A stretch of DNA of 64,000 bases from an uncultured Bacteroidales bacterium. GTDB lineage: Bacteria > Bacteroidota > Bacteroidia > Bacteroidales > F082. Location of the stretch: assembly GCA_947166105.1 (NCBI GenBank), contig CAMVCZ010000002.1:62001-126000 (forward strand), written 5' to 3'. Below, one piece after another: positions 7,615 through 15,616 of this stretch. Below the pieces are notes generated by a model, which made no database searches, had not been told where the DNA came from, and was given only the letters and a program-made list of their open reading frames with translations. How positions within the stretch are numbered: the stretch's first letter is position 1; every line of letters begins with the position of its first letter. Position numbers and translations under genes: made by a program.

Positions 7615-9564
7615 ATGAAACTGTCTGTCGTCATCGTCAATTACAATGTCGAATACTTTCTTGAACAATGCCTGTATTCGGTGCGTCGCGCCATGCAAGG
7701 CATTGAGGGTGAGGTGTTTGTCGTTGACAACAATTCCGTTGACGGTTCATTGAAAATGCTGGCGCAGAAGTTTCCCGAGGTGAAGGTCATCGCCAACAAG
7801 GAGAATGTGGGTTTCAGTCGCGCCAACAACCAAGCCATCAGGGTTTCCACGGGGGAATATGTGCTCCTGTTGAATCCCGACACGGTAGTTGAAGACGACA
7901 CTTTCAGCAAATGCCTCGCTTTCATGGATAGTCACCCTGAGGCGGGTGGCCTCGGCGTGAAGATGGTGGACGGCAAGGGACAGTTTTTGCCTGAGTCGAA
8001 ACGTGGTTTGCCTACGGCGAAGACGGCGTTCTACAAGATGTTCGGCTTGGCCAAACTCTTCCCGCATAGCAAGCGTTTTGCAAGGTATTACATGGGTCAT
8101 CTTTCCAACGACGAAACCAACGAAGTGGAGATTTTGGCCGGTGCCTTTATGCTCATGCGCAAGGAAACCTTGGACAAGGTCGGCCTACTTGACGAGACCT
8201 TTTTCATGTATGGCGAGGACATCGACCTGTCGTATCGCATCACGCAAGGTGGCTACAAAAACTATTATTTCCCCGAAACCCGCATCATCCACTACAAGGG
8301 CGAGAGCACCAAGAAAACCAGCGTCAACTATGTGTTCGTGTTTTATCGCGCTATGGAGATTTTCGCCAAAAAGCACTTTGGCAACTCATGGGCGCGGTCG
8401 TTCTCATTCCTTATTAATATAGCCATCTACCTCAAGGCGTTTTTCGCGTTGGTGTCGCAGTTTTTCCACAAGGCGGCCATTCCGTTCCTCGATGCGGTGT
8501 TGGGTTATGGTGGTCTGGCGGTCGTCAGCTATTTTTGGGGACGCAACATCTATGGCGGGTCGGGCACCTATCCCTTGGCGTTGTTTGCCGCAGTGTTGCC
8601 GATTTATATCCTGATTTGGTTGCTATCCACTTATTTCACAGGAGGTTACGACAAACCTTACAGCATTGCGAAAGCTATCCTTGGAGTGGCCTTCGGCAGT
8701 GCGGTGATTTTGGTGCTTTACGCCTTATTGCCTGAAACACTGCGTTTTTCGCGTGCCTTGATTCTTTTCGGCATGATTTGGTTGGCTTTGGAGATGAGTC
8801 TCACGCGCTTCATCGGCATTTTGATGGGCAACGAGAATTTCCAATCGAAAAGGACGGATAAAAAACGATTTTTGGTCATTGGCAGCCCGGAGGAAACGCA
8901 GCGGGTCAATGCCATTTTGGGAAGCACTTCCATCAAGCCGGATTTCATCGGTTTGGTGAGTTCGGAAACGCAAGGCGAGGCTCCCGAAGGATTCATTGGC
9001 AACCTTGCGCAGGTGCCTGACATCATTGAGATTTACAAGATTACGGAGGTCATTTTCTGCTCGAAAGATGTGCCGCATCAGGTCATCATCGACAAGATGG
9101 TGGACTGGCACGCCTCCAATGTGGATTACAAGATTGCTCCCGAAGACAGTCTGTCCATCATCGGCAGCAACAGCATCAACACACGCGGCGACCTCTATAC
9201 CGTTGACATTAAGGCGATTGATACTGTAGCCAATCGTCGCAACAAACGCCTTTTTGATGTGTTAATGAGCGGATTCAGCATCATATTTTGGCTGCCATTG
9301 GCCTTGATGGTGAAGCAGCCCGTAAGGTTCCTGAAGAACGCCGTTTCGGTGTTGTTTGGCCGAAAGACTTGGGTGGGTTATTGTTCGCCCGCCGACGAAA
9401 CACAAAAGCTGCCCAAAATCCGCCGAGGTGTCTATAATCCAGCCTCTTATATGGAAAAGGACACCGAAACCGATGTCCTAAACCAATTGAATCTGTTGTA
9501 TGCCCGCGACTACACCGTTTGGAAAGATGCAGAGATTTTCTTCCGCTCGGTGGCGGCAAAATAA
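7615..9564 (+). CDS. Family 2 glycosyltransferase fused to membrane and Rossmann-like domains
   Basis: A 649-aa inner-membrane protein. Residues 1-240 are a GT2 domain (VVIVNYNVEYFLEQC, VDNNSVDGS, LLNPDTVVED, and MYGEDIDLSYRI with the acceptor-side ED). Residues about 265-420 contain several hydrophobic segments. Residues about 430-530 look like the CoA/NAD-binding-like domain that precedes the catalytic part of polyprenyl-phosphate sugar transferases (FLVIGSPEET). The C-terminus (RRNKRLFDVLMSGFSII) resembles the start of such a sugar transferase but lacks its usual catalytic remainder. The likely role is surface polysaccharide or O-antigen assembly. The substrate is unknown. Confidence 0.85.
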   Translation: MKLSVVIVNYNVEYFLEQCLYSVRRAMQGIEGEVFVVDNNSVDGSLKMLAQKFPEVKVIANKENVGFSRANNQAIRVSTGEYVLLLNPDTVVEDDTFSKCLAFMDSHPEAGGLGVKMVDGKGQFLPESKRGLPTAKTAFYKMFGLAKLFPHSKRFARYYMGHLSNDETNEVEILAGAFMLMRKETLDKVGLLDETFFMYGEDIDLSYRITQGGYKNYYFPETRIIHYKGESTKKTSVNYVFVFYRAMEIFAKKHFGNSWARSFSFLINIAIYLKAFFALVSQFFHKAAIPFLDAVLGYGGLAVVSYFWGRNIYGGSGTYPLALFAAVLPIYILIWLLSTYFTGGYDKPYSIAKAILGVAFGSAVILVLYALLPETLRFSRALILFGMIWLALEMSLTRFIGILMGNENFQSKRTDKKRFLVIGSPEETQRVNAILGSTSIKPDFIGLVSSETQGEAPEGFIGNLAQVPDIIEIYKITEVIFCSKDVPHQVIIDKMVDWHASNVDYKIAPEDSLSIIGSNSINTRGDLYTVDIKAIDTVANRRNKRLFDVLMSGFSIIFWLPLALMVKQPVRFLKNAVSVLFGRKTWVGYCSPADETQKLPKIRRGVYNPASYMEKDTETDVLNQLNLLYARDYTVWKDAEIFFRSVAAK

Positions 9565-9599
9565 ACCTGTACGAAATCTTGACCCATCAGGTTTATTTT
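9558..9599. terminator. Bidirectional terminator hairpin
   Basis: AAAATAAACCTG at 9558-9569 and CAGGTTTATTTT at 9588-9599 form a perfect 12-bp stem overlapping the stop codons of the convergent glycosyltransferase and GH109 genes. The A/T flanks supply a T-run in either direction. Confidence 0.8.
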
Positions 9600-11005
9600 G
9601 CATGTCTATACCCTTGAACCTTATTCCAATCGCCGCGAGTAAAGTCGGGCATTTGCACGGGCATTCCGCCGTTTTCGATGCTGGCTGCGGTTAGTTCGCC
9701 GAGGCACGACCATTCGGCGGCATCGTAAACGTCTTGGTCAAGCGGCAGTCCGTGTTGCAGGCAGTAAATGAGACGGTAGTCCATCACGAAGTCCATGCCG
9801 CCGTGGCCTCCCACCTCCTTGGCCTTTTCCTCGATTTCAACCGCGATGGGGTGGAGGTAGTCTTTCATAATCTTGTCGCGCACCTCAGCGGGTACAAAGC
9901 CATGTGGGTTAAGGTGTTGACCTTCGGCGAGGAAACCTTCGGGCAACTTGTCCTCAAGAACAGTGAAACCTGCCGTTGGATATTTGTTGGCAAAGCCTTC
10001 AGTTCCAGTGAGTTGATATAGGCGATTGTAAGGCCTGTAAGTGTAGACATTATGCTCGATGAGCAGGGTCTTGCCCTTTTCTGTTTGAATCATTGTGGTG
10101 GTCATGTCGCCGTTGGCGAAGTCGTCCACGCCCATCATTTCCTTGGCGATTTTCTTGCCGTTGTAGGACGGCGTGCTCATGCAGACTAAGGTCTTCATGC
10201 GGTCGCCACGGTGGATGTTAAACGCTTGACAGAGAGGTCCCAAGCCGTGGGTGGGATAAACGTCGCCGGCGTGGTTTTGGTTGAACTCCAAACGCCAGTT
10301 GGCGTAGTATTCGTGCCAAAAAGGCTCAAGGTTGTGGATGTAGGCACCTTCGCCGTGGATGAGTTCACCGAACATGCCTTGTTGCGCCATGTTGAGGGCG
10401 GTCAGTTCGAAAAAGTCGTAGCAGCAGTTTTCGAGCATCATGCAGTGGCGTTGGGTTTGTTCGGCCACGTCCACGAGTTGCCAGCACTCCTCAATCGAGG
10501 TGGCGGCAGGCACTTCAACGGCCACATGTTTGCCGTGCTGCATGGCGTAGACAGCCATCGGGACATGGTTTTTCCAGTCGGTGCAGATGTAGACGAGGTC
10601 GATGTCGTCGCGCTCGCAAAGTTCCTTCCAGCCTTCGTTGCCCGTGTAGGCGGCTGCACGCGGCAGGCCTTTGGCTTCCAAAATCTTGGTTTGTACGGCT
10701 TCCACGCGGTCAGGCTCGATGTCGCACAAAGCGTTGACGGTCACTCCGTCGATGTAGGTCATTCTGTCGACGGCATCGGGGCCGCGCATACCGAGGCCGA
10801 TGAAGCCGAGGCGGACATTCTCGATAGGGTCGACGGTGAACTGAAGCACAGATTTCTGTCCTTCAATGCGTTGCGGTTCGTCGAAAACAATGGTGTGGTC
10901 GATGATGCGGTAGTTGCGGACTTCGGTTTCCTTTTTCTCGCCGCATGAAGTGGCGAAGGCCAACAAAATGAGGCCGATGATGAGGTGTAAAAACTTGTTT
11001 TTCAT
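9593..11005 (-). CDS. GH109-family alpha-N-acetylgalactosaminidase-like lipoprotein
   Basis: An NAD-dependent glycoside hydrolase of family 109 (Gfo/Idh/MocA fold) that removes terminal alpha-GalNAc from glycans. The 470-aa protein begins with a lipoprotein signal (LLAFATSC), so it is exported and lipid-anchored. The Rossmann motif GFIGLGMRG is near residue 69, followed by EVPAA and the family-typical segments YIHNLEPFWHEYY and GDVYPTHGLGPL. It is transcribed divergently from a NahK-like hexosamine kinase, which fits a hydrolyse-then-phosphorylate amino-sugar route. Some GH109-like proteins remain simple oxidoreductases, so activity is inferred from family resemblance. Confidence 0.85.
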   Translation of the reverse strand: MKNKFLHLIIGLILLAFATSCGEKKETEVRNYRIIDHTIVFDEPQRIEGQKSVLQFTVDPIENVRLGFIGLGMRGPDAVDRMTYIDGVTVNALCDIEPDRVEAVQTKILEAKGLPRAAAYTGNEGWKELCERDDIDLVYICTDWKNHVPMAVYAMQHGKHVAVEVPAATSIEECWQLVDVAEQTQRHCMMLENCCYDFFELTALNMAQQGMFGELIHGEGAYIHNLEPFWHEYYANWRLEFNQNHAGDVYPTHGLGPLCQAFNIHRGDRMKTLVCMSTPSYNGKKIAKEMMGVDDFANGDMTTTMIQTEKGKTLLIEHNVYTYRPYNRLYQLTGTEGFANKYPTAGFTVLEDKLPEGFLAEGQHLNPHGFVPAEVRDKIMKDYLHPIAVEIEEKAKEVGGHGGMDFVMDYRLIYCLQHGLPLDQDVYDAAEWSCLGELTAASIENGGMPVQMPDFTRGDWNKVQGYRHAK

Positions 11006-11027
11006 AGCGTGAGTATTAATTTGCGGA

Positions 11028-11061
11028 CAAAATTAGGAAAATATATTTCGACGCAGTCAAA
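11028..11061 (-). promoter_or_regulatory. Promoter for GH109 gene
   Basis: On the minus strand TAATTTTG (plus-strand CAAAATTA 11028-11035) matches TAnnTTTG, and a TTTG (plus-strand CAAA 11058-11061) lies 22 nt upstream. The 97-bp gap is shared with the divergent kinase gene, for which a weaker TATTTTCG sits at 11079-11086. Confidence 0.6.
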
Positions 11062-11102
11062 TATCGGTACAAAATTCCTATTTTCGCAAAAATTTTATCC
11101 TT

Positions 11103-12179
11103 ATGAACGAACTTTTCACCATTGCGGGCCGTTTCGTTGACCCGAAAACCATCGAAAACATTGCGCCTTTGGGCAACGGACTCATCAACGACACCTATAA
11201 GATTTTGGTGGACGGCCAACCGAAATATGTGCTCCAACGCATCAACAACGCCGTTTTCACCGATGTTGACATGTTGCAAAACAACATCGAAGCCGTGACG
11301 AGCTACATTCGGCAAAAATATGAAAATCAAGGCGTTAAAGACATTAACTGCCGCGTGTTGCATTTCCTGAAAGCCGACACGGGCAAGACTTACGTTGTTG
11401 AGGACGGGAAATATTGGCGCGTGATGGACTTCATTTCTGACAGTTACACTTACGAGGCCGTCACGCCGGAATACGCCTATTATGCGGGCCGTTCCTTTGG
11501 CGATTTCGAGTCGCTGTTGACCGACCTTGAAATGCCGATTGGCGAAATCATTCCCGATTTCCATAACATTGAGTTCCGCTTGAAACAAATGGAGGATGCC
11601 GTGGCAGAGGACCGCATCGGGCAAATGCGCGAGGTTGAGGTGAAGAAGTTTGTGGACAAAATCAGAGAAAAGGCCGAAGAAATGTGCCTCGGCGAGCGGC
11701 TTTATCGCGAAGGCAAGTTGCCCAAACGCATCTGCCATTGCGACACTAAGGTGAACAACATGCTTTTCGACAAGGATGGCAATGTGCTGTGTATCATTGA
11801 TTTGGATACCGTCATGCCAAGTTTCGTCTTTTCTGACTTTGGTGACTTCTTGCGCTCGGCGGCCAACACTGGTGCCGAAGACGACCAAGATTTGAACAAC
11901 ATCCACTTCAACATGGAGATTTTCAAGGCCTTTGCGAAAGGCTATTTGGAAGGCACAAAACCATTCCTTCTGCCGATTGAGAAGGAGAATTTGCCCTATG
12001 CAGCCACATTGTTCCCCTATATGCAGGCGGTGCGTTTCCTCACGGACTATATCAACGGTAACACCTATTATAAAATAAAATACGCCACGCATAATTTAGT
12101 GCGCACGCGGGCACAGTGGAAGTTGTTTGAGGAGGCGGAGAAAAGTGTTCCTGAAATGAGAGCGTTTTTGTTGGGTTAG
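11103..12179 (+). CDS. NahK-like N-acetylhexosamine kinase (aminoglycoside phosphotransferase family)
   Basis: A cytoplasmic kinase with the aminoglycoside-phosphotransferase fold. Its overall layout resembles N-acetylhexosamine 1-kinases, which phosphorylate GlcNAc or GalNAc at the anomeric position. Visible elements are an N-terminal lobe with LGNGLINDTYKI (nucleotide loop) and VLQRIN, then the catalytic loop HCDTKVNNMLFD, and the metal-binding CIIDLDT followed by DFGDFLRSA. The length of 358 aa fits the family. Head-to-head placement with a GH109 glycosidase supports a role in salvage of released GalNAc. Such proteins are often annotated only as phosphotransferase family members, so substrate specificity is an inference. 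Confidence 0.82.
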   Translation: MNELFTIAGRFVDPKTIENIAPLGNGLINDTYKILVDGQPKYVLQRINNAVFTDVDMLQNNIEAVTSYIRQKYENQGVKDINCRVLHFLKADTGKTYVVEDGKYWRVMDFISDSYTYEAVTPEYAYYAGRSFGDFESLLTDLEMPIGEIIPDFHNIEFRLKQMEDAVAEDRIGQMREVEVKKFVDKIREKAEEMCLGERLYREGKLPKRICHCDTKVNNMLFDKDGNVLCIIDLDTVMPSFVFSDFGDFLRSAANTGAEDDQDLNNIHFNMEIFKAFAKGYLEGTKPFLLPIEKENLPYAATLFPYMQAVRFLTDYINGNTYYKIKYATHNLVRTRAQWKLFEEAEKSVPEMRAFLLG

Positions 12180-12270
12180 TCCCGTAGGGACGAAAGATTT
12201 TAGGCAGGTGGTGTAAACCCCTGCTGACAATCAAACAGTTGCAACCAATTAGCCCCGTAGGGGCGACAGG
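12179..12270. repeat. Paired CCCGTAGGG palindromic repeats
   Basis: Two short perfect palindromes, GTCCCGTAGGGAC at 12179-12191 and GCCCCGTAGGGGC at 12252-12264, sit between two convergent genes. The first overlaps the kinase stop codon. Each is followed by a similar tail (GAAAGATTT / GACAGGAATTT). They look like two units of a dispersed intergenic repeat and may serve as the convergent terminator. No other strong terminator is present here. Confidence 0.55.
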
Positions 12271-12273
12271 AAT

Positions 12274-13077
12274 TTATAGCACCAACGGAATCTGTCGCGC
12301 CCGTATCTTCTTGGCAATGATGCGTTTGTCCTTGTCCAAAACGAAAATCAGAGGTGTGATTTCGATGTCGTAGGCATCGGACAACGCTATCAGTTCCGAC
12401 GGATTTGTAATCCGTCGGTATTGAATTGGGGATTTCAAATCCCCGTCTCCTTTCGGGCGGATTGCAAATCCGCCCGAACTTTCCATGTTCAAGTCGATGG
12501 CAAGCACGGAGATTTCAGGATGTTCGGCACAAACCGAGTCCAAATCCCGCATTTCTTGATGGCAAAGGTCGCAGTCGTGGTCGTAGAAAAAAAGCACCGT
12601 GTATTCGCTCTCAATAGATTGTAAATCAATGGAATCATTCAATTTGATGTCAGGAGCGACATTGAAAAGCGCGAGTCGCCGAAAACGCTCTGCCTTTTCC
12701 TGAATCATGGCAAGATTGGTAGCGTTCAAATCCTTGATTTCCAGTTGGGAAAAGTATTGATCATAGAGCCAGACAAACACTTGGTCTTGGCTCATGTATT
12801 CGGGGTGGCGGTATCGCTCCAGCAAGTGCCAAAGGATGAAATCTCGGAGTTCTGTGTTGTCGCTTGTTTTATCAATCAACCGACTGATTTCCAATGTAAT
12901 CGAATCAGGTAGGGGAGAAACGAATTTGTCGAAATAAAAATCGATTTGCGCTGCCAAAATGGGGTTTTCATTGGTTGGGCCGTCGAAATTCTCGATTCCG
13001 TCCCAGAAATGGGCGTTTTGCGTATGACCAAGGTTTGCTGCAAACAGACACAATATGAGTACCAATTTTGGTTTCAT
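12274..13077 (-). CDS. Secreted thioredoxin-like (DUF5106-type) protein with in-frame repeat insertion
   Basis: Start set at ATG 13077 (minus), which begins a signal peptide (MKPKLVLILCLFAANLGHTQ). The frame is open further upstream but lies beyond the -7 box at 13082-13089. Residues about 30-160 are helical as in DUF5106 proteins, and residues about 165-267 form a thioredoxin-like domain with the redox motif FYDHDCDLCHQEM (CxxC). The expected role is periplasmic thiol-disulfide exchange or thiol-specific reduction. Codons about 200-228 (SGGFAIRPKGDGD through RRITNPSE) are encoded entirely by three consecutive palindromes (12396-12478) and interrupt the thioredoxin fold between its CxxC half and the ITPLIFVLDK cis-proline half. 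The activity of the interrupted domain is therefore uncertain. Confidence 0.78.
   Translation of the reverse strand: MKPKLVLILCLFAANLGHTQNAHFWDGIENFDGPTNENPILAAQIDFYFDKFVSPLPDSITLEISRLIDKTSDNTELRDFILWHLLERYRHPEYMSQDQVFVWLYDQYFSQLEIKDLNATNLAMIQEKAERFRRLALFNVAPDIKLNDSIDLQSIESEYTVLFFYDHDCDLCHQEMRDLDSVCAEHPEISVLAIDLNMESSGGFAIRPKGDGDLKSPIQYRRITNPSELIALSDAYDIEITPLIFVLDKDKRIIAKKIRARQIPLVL
12396..12478. repeat. Triple-hairpin repeat inserted in a coding region
   Basis: Three adjacent palindromes: 12396-12418 (stem CCGACGGAT/ATCCGTCGG), 12428-12444 (GGGGATTT C AAATCCCC) and 12452-12478 (TTCGGGCGGATT/AATCCGCCCGAA). Together they form an 83-bp module with the look of a dispersed intergenic repeat, yet they lie in frame inside the thioredoxin-like gene. 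Confidence 0.75.
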
Positions 13078-13081
13078 GGCG

Positions 13082-13089
13082 CAAAAGTA
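13082..13089 (-). promoter_or_regulatory. -7 box of thioredoxin-like gene
   Basis: Plus-strand CAAAAGTA reads TACTTTTG on the minus strand and lies 5 nt upstream of the chosen start ATG. It implies a nearly leaderless transcript, or a slightly different start. Confidence 0.4.
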
Positions 13090-13101
13090 AAAACATTTCG
13101 C

Positions 13102-13109
13102 TACATTTG
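13102..13109 (+). promoter_or_regulatory. -7 box of EEP-family gene
   Basis: TACATTTG matches TAnnTTTG and lies 23 nt before ATG 13133, divergent from the box at 13082-13089. Confidence 0.5.
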
Positions 13110-13132
13110 CAGCGGATAATTCAGAAACTGCT

Positions 13133-14182
13133 ATGAAAAAGATAGTCTTGTTCTTTTTGGCGTGCTTTGTAATGACAAAATTCGTTTCTGCCCAAGAAGT
13201 TCCTATCCGCATCGCCTTTTGGAACATGGAGAACTTCTTCGACCCGTTTGTGGACAGCACGAAGTCCTACAATGCCTTCACCGAGGATGGGATGCAGCAT
13301 TGGACGAAAGCGCGGTTCTACAAAAAGCGGAACAACATGTATAAGGCGATTTTGGCGATGTCGGAGAATCGGCCCATTGGCATTATTGGAATGTGTGAGG
13401 TGGAGAATGAGTATGTGTTGAGCGCGGTTTTCGAGCAAACGCCTTTGAAGAAGCACAACTACCGTTTTGTGCATTACGAAGGCCCTGACAAACGCGGCAT
13501 CGACCCGGCCATTGCCTATTCTTTGGACTATTTTCAGTTGGTGGAGAGCGCGGTTTTTCCGTATTATAATCCTGAAGATACGGCTTACCATTCGAGGGAT
13601 ATTTTGTATGCGAAATTCATTGACAAACAGGATGATACGATGCATGTTTTCGTAAACCATTGGCCGTCAAGGTATAGCGGTGAGTTGGAAACGGTAGGCT
13701 CACGCTCATGCTCGGCGGCGATTTTGCGTGCCAAGGTCGACTCGATTTGCGCTTCCATGCCCGAAGACTATCAGGCCAAAATCATTATGATGGGCGACTT
13801 GAACGACTGTCCTACCGACCCAAGCGTCTACGATGTGCTTCGGACACGGCATCCTTCAGAAATGGAGGAGGGTTGCCTTGTCAATTTGTTTGGGAAAATG
13901 GAGGGCTTGGGCTTTGAAGGCACCTTGAAACATCAAGCCGACTGGCAGGTTTTTGACCAGATAATTGTTACAAAAGGTTTGATGGACGATAGGGTAGGGC
14001 TTCATTATCAGGAAGGTAGCGCGAGAATTTTCCATGCCGATTTCTTGTTTGAGGACGACGAGACCTATCATGGCAAGAAACTTTTCCGCACCTATCTTGG
14101 CCCGCGCTATATCGGCGGATTTAGTGACCATTTGCCGGTTTTCATTGATTTGGAACGAAACGCTTCCCATATCGAAAAATAG
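13133..14182 (+). CDS. Secreted endonuclease/exonuclease/phosphatase-family protein
   Basis: A 349-aa member of the DNase I-like EEP superfamily with an N-terminal signal peptide (MKKIVLFFLACFVMTKFVSAQ), so it acts outside the cytoplasm. The full catalytic set is visible in order: FWNMENFFDP (Asn), MCEVENEY (Glu), VNHWPSRYSG (His), MGDLNDCP (Asp and Asn) and FSDHLPVF (Asp-His). Members hydrolyse nucleic acids, phosphoinositides or sphingolipids. A nuclease scavenging extracellular DNA is plausible for a secreted Bacteroidales protein, but the substrate cannot be read from sequence. Confidence 0.88.
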   Translation: MKKIVLFFLACFVMTKFVSAQEVPIRIAFWNMENFFDPFVDSTKSYNAFTEDGMQHWTKARFYKKRNNMYKAILAMSENRPIGIIGMCEVENEYVLSAVFEQTPLKKHNYRFVHYEGPDKRGIDPAIAYSLDYFQLVESAVFPYYNPEDTAYHSRDILYAKFIDKQDDTMHVFVNHWPSRYSGELETVGSRSCSAAILRAKVDSICASMPEDYQAKIIMMGDLNDCPTDPSVYDVLRTRHPSEMEEGCLVNLFGKMEGLGFEGTLKHQADWQVFDQIIVTKGLMDDRVGLHYQEGSARIFHADFLFEDDETYHGKKLFRTYLGPRYIGGFSDHLPVFIDLERNASHIEK

Positions 14183-14185
14183 TTG

Positions 14186-14193
14186 TACTTTTG
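14186..14193 (+). promoter_or_regulatory. -7 box of RelB/YafQ-type operon
   Basis: TACTTTTG lies 3 nt after the EEP stop codon and 21 nt before the antitoxin ATG at 14215, so the toxin-antitoxin pair has its own promoter. Confidence 0.55.
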
Positions 14194-14214
14194 CCGCGAA
14201 AACAAAAAACAAAA

Positions 14215-14418
14215 ATGGAAACAATTACTTTGCAATATGATGCTACCAACCCAGCCTTGAAAGGGTTGATTGCCGCTTTGCTGAAACTTGACGGCATCAG
14301 CAAGGCCAAGACGACCAAAAAGAAATCAGGTCTTGACGAAGCCATTGACGATTTCAAGAACGGACGCACCACCAAATGCCGCGACTTTGACGATTATTTG
14401 AAAAAAATAAACGAATAA
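14215..14418 (+). CDS. RelB/DinJ-type antitoxin (putative)
   Basis: A 67-aa acidic/basic protein directly upstream of a YafQ-type toxin, with 3 nt between stop and the next ATG. The start is ATG 14215, since earlier in-frame codons lie across the promoter. The N-terminal half (ITLQYDATNPALKGLI) resembles a short strand plus helix used for DNA binding or dimerisation. The C-terminal half is charged and likely wraps the toxin. Identification rests mainly on position and size. Such antitoxins neutralise the toxin and repress their own promoter. Confidence 0.7.
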   Translation: METITLQYDATNPALKGLIAALLKLDGISKAKTTKKKSGLDEAIDDFKNGRTTKCRDFDDYLKKINE

Positions 14419-14421
14419 GCC

Positions 14422-14694
14422 ATGATGAGCATCGAATTTTCCAGCCGGTACAAGAAATCGTACAAGTTGGCAAAAAGACGTGGCCTCGACATTTCTCTGC
14501 TTGATGATGTGGTGCATCAATTGGCTGAAGGTATCCCCTTGGATCCCAAGCATAAGGATCACCAACTTTCAGGCAACTACAAAGCTTTTCGTGAATGTCA
14601 CATCCAATTTGATTGGGTGTTGGTGTATCGTATTGTTAGAAATCGATGTTTACTTTACTTGTTTGATACAGGAACGCACGAAGATGTGTTTTAA
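14422..14694 (+). CDS. YafQ-type RelE-superfamily toxin
   Basis: A 90-aa ribosome-dependent mRNA interferase of the YafQ branch. The characteristic C-terminal block is present: HKDHQLSGNYKAFRECHI, then FDWVLVYRI and a terminal GTHEDVF with the catalytic-type His and the final Phe. These match the H/D/H/F arrangement of YafQ. Two ATGs (14422 and 14425) are possible starts. Together with the preceding small gene it forms a compact type II toxin-antitoxin operon. Confidence 0.85.
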   Translation: MMSIEFSSRYKKSYKLAKRRGLDISLLDDVVHQLAEGIPLDPKHKDHQLSGNYKAFRECHIQFDWVLVYRIVRNRCLLYLFDTGTHEDVF

Positions 14695-14704
14695 TTTTTA
14701 AATC

Positions 14705-15616
14705 ATGTGGGTAATCCTTTCGCTGACTTCAGCCGTCTTGTTGGGCTTTTACGACATCTTCAAGAAGCAGACCGTCGTCAATAACGCCATCATCCCCGTT
14801 TTGTTCTACAGCACCATGATCAGCGGACTGCTGTTTTTGCCTTTCGTGCTGTTGTCGCACTTCAATCCGGGCCTTTTCGAGGGCGATTTCATGCAGAAAC
14901 TTTTCATCGAGCCGATCACGGCACGGCAACATCTGTTGATATTGGGTAAGACAGCCCTCATTCTCTGCTCATGGATGTTCAGCTACTCGGCCATGAAGCA
15001 CCTGCCCATCACCGTGGTCGGGCCGGTCAACCAACTCAGGCCTGCCATCACGGTTATCCTGATGTTTTTCGTTTTCCGTGAGAGCCTGACTTGGCTGCAA
15101 GGCACGGGTGTAGTTTTGGCCATCATTTCGTTCTACTTTATGAACCGTTCGGGCAAGTTGGAGGGCATCAATTTCAGGTCTGACAAATGGGTGTTTATGC
15201 TGCTCGGGTCGGCGGTTTTGGTGGCTTTGAGCGGCGTTTACGACAAGTTTTTGCTTAGCAAGGAGAGCATTTCGCCGTCGACCATTCAGGCGTGGTACAC
15301 GATTTACGACTTCCTGATGATGGCAGTACTTTTCTGCTTCATTTGGAGGCCTAATCGGGGGAAACAGCCTTTCGAGTGGCGTTGGGGCATCGTGGCGATG
15401 GCCGTCTTTGTCACCGTGGCCGATGTCATCTACCTCACGGGACTCAAACAGGAGGCCGCCGTGGTGGTGCTCATCCCGCTCATCCTTTACGGCGTGCGCC
15501 TCGTCGTGTCATTCATCTACGGCATCTTCGGCTTCCACGAGCAGAACATCAAGAGCAAAATCATCCCCCTGTTGATGGTCTTGGCGGCCTTGGTGTGCCT
15601 TTGCCTTAAGTCGTAA
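14705..15616 (+). CDS. EamA/DMT-family transporter
   Basis: A 303-aa polytopic inner-membrane protein with about ten hydrophobic segments arranged as two EamA halves (first half starting WVILSLTSAVLLGFYDIF, second starting WVFMLLGSAVLVAL). The PITVVGPVNQLRPAITVI segment is typical of the family's helix 4 region. Members export or exchange metabolites such as amino acids. The substrate here is unknown. It begins 10 nt after the toxin stop and may be read with it. Confidence 0.85.
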   Translation: MWVILSLTSAVLLGFYDIFKKQTVVNNAIIPVLFYSTMISGLLFLPFVLLSHFNPGLFEGDFMQKLFIEPITARQHLLILGKTALILCSWMFSYSAMKHLPITVVGPVNQLRPAITVILMFFVFRESLTWLQGTGVVLAIISFYFMNRSGKLEGINFRSDKWVFMLLGSAVLVALSGVYDKFLLSKESISPSTIQAWYTIYDFLMMAVLFCFIWRPNRGKQPFEWRWGIVAMAVFVTVADVIYLTGLKQEAAVVVLIPLILYGVRLVVSFIYGIFGFHEQNIKSKIIPLLMVLAALVCLCLKS

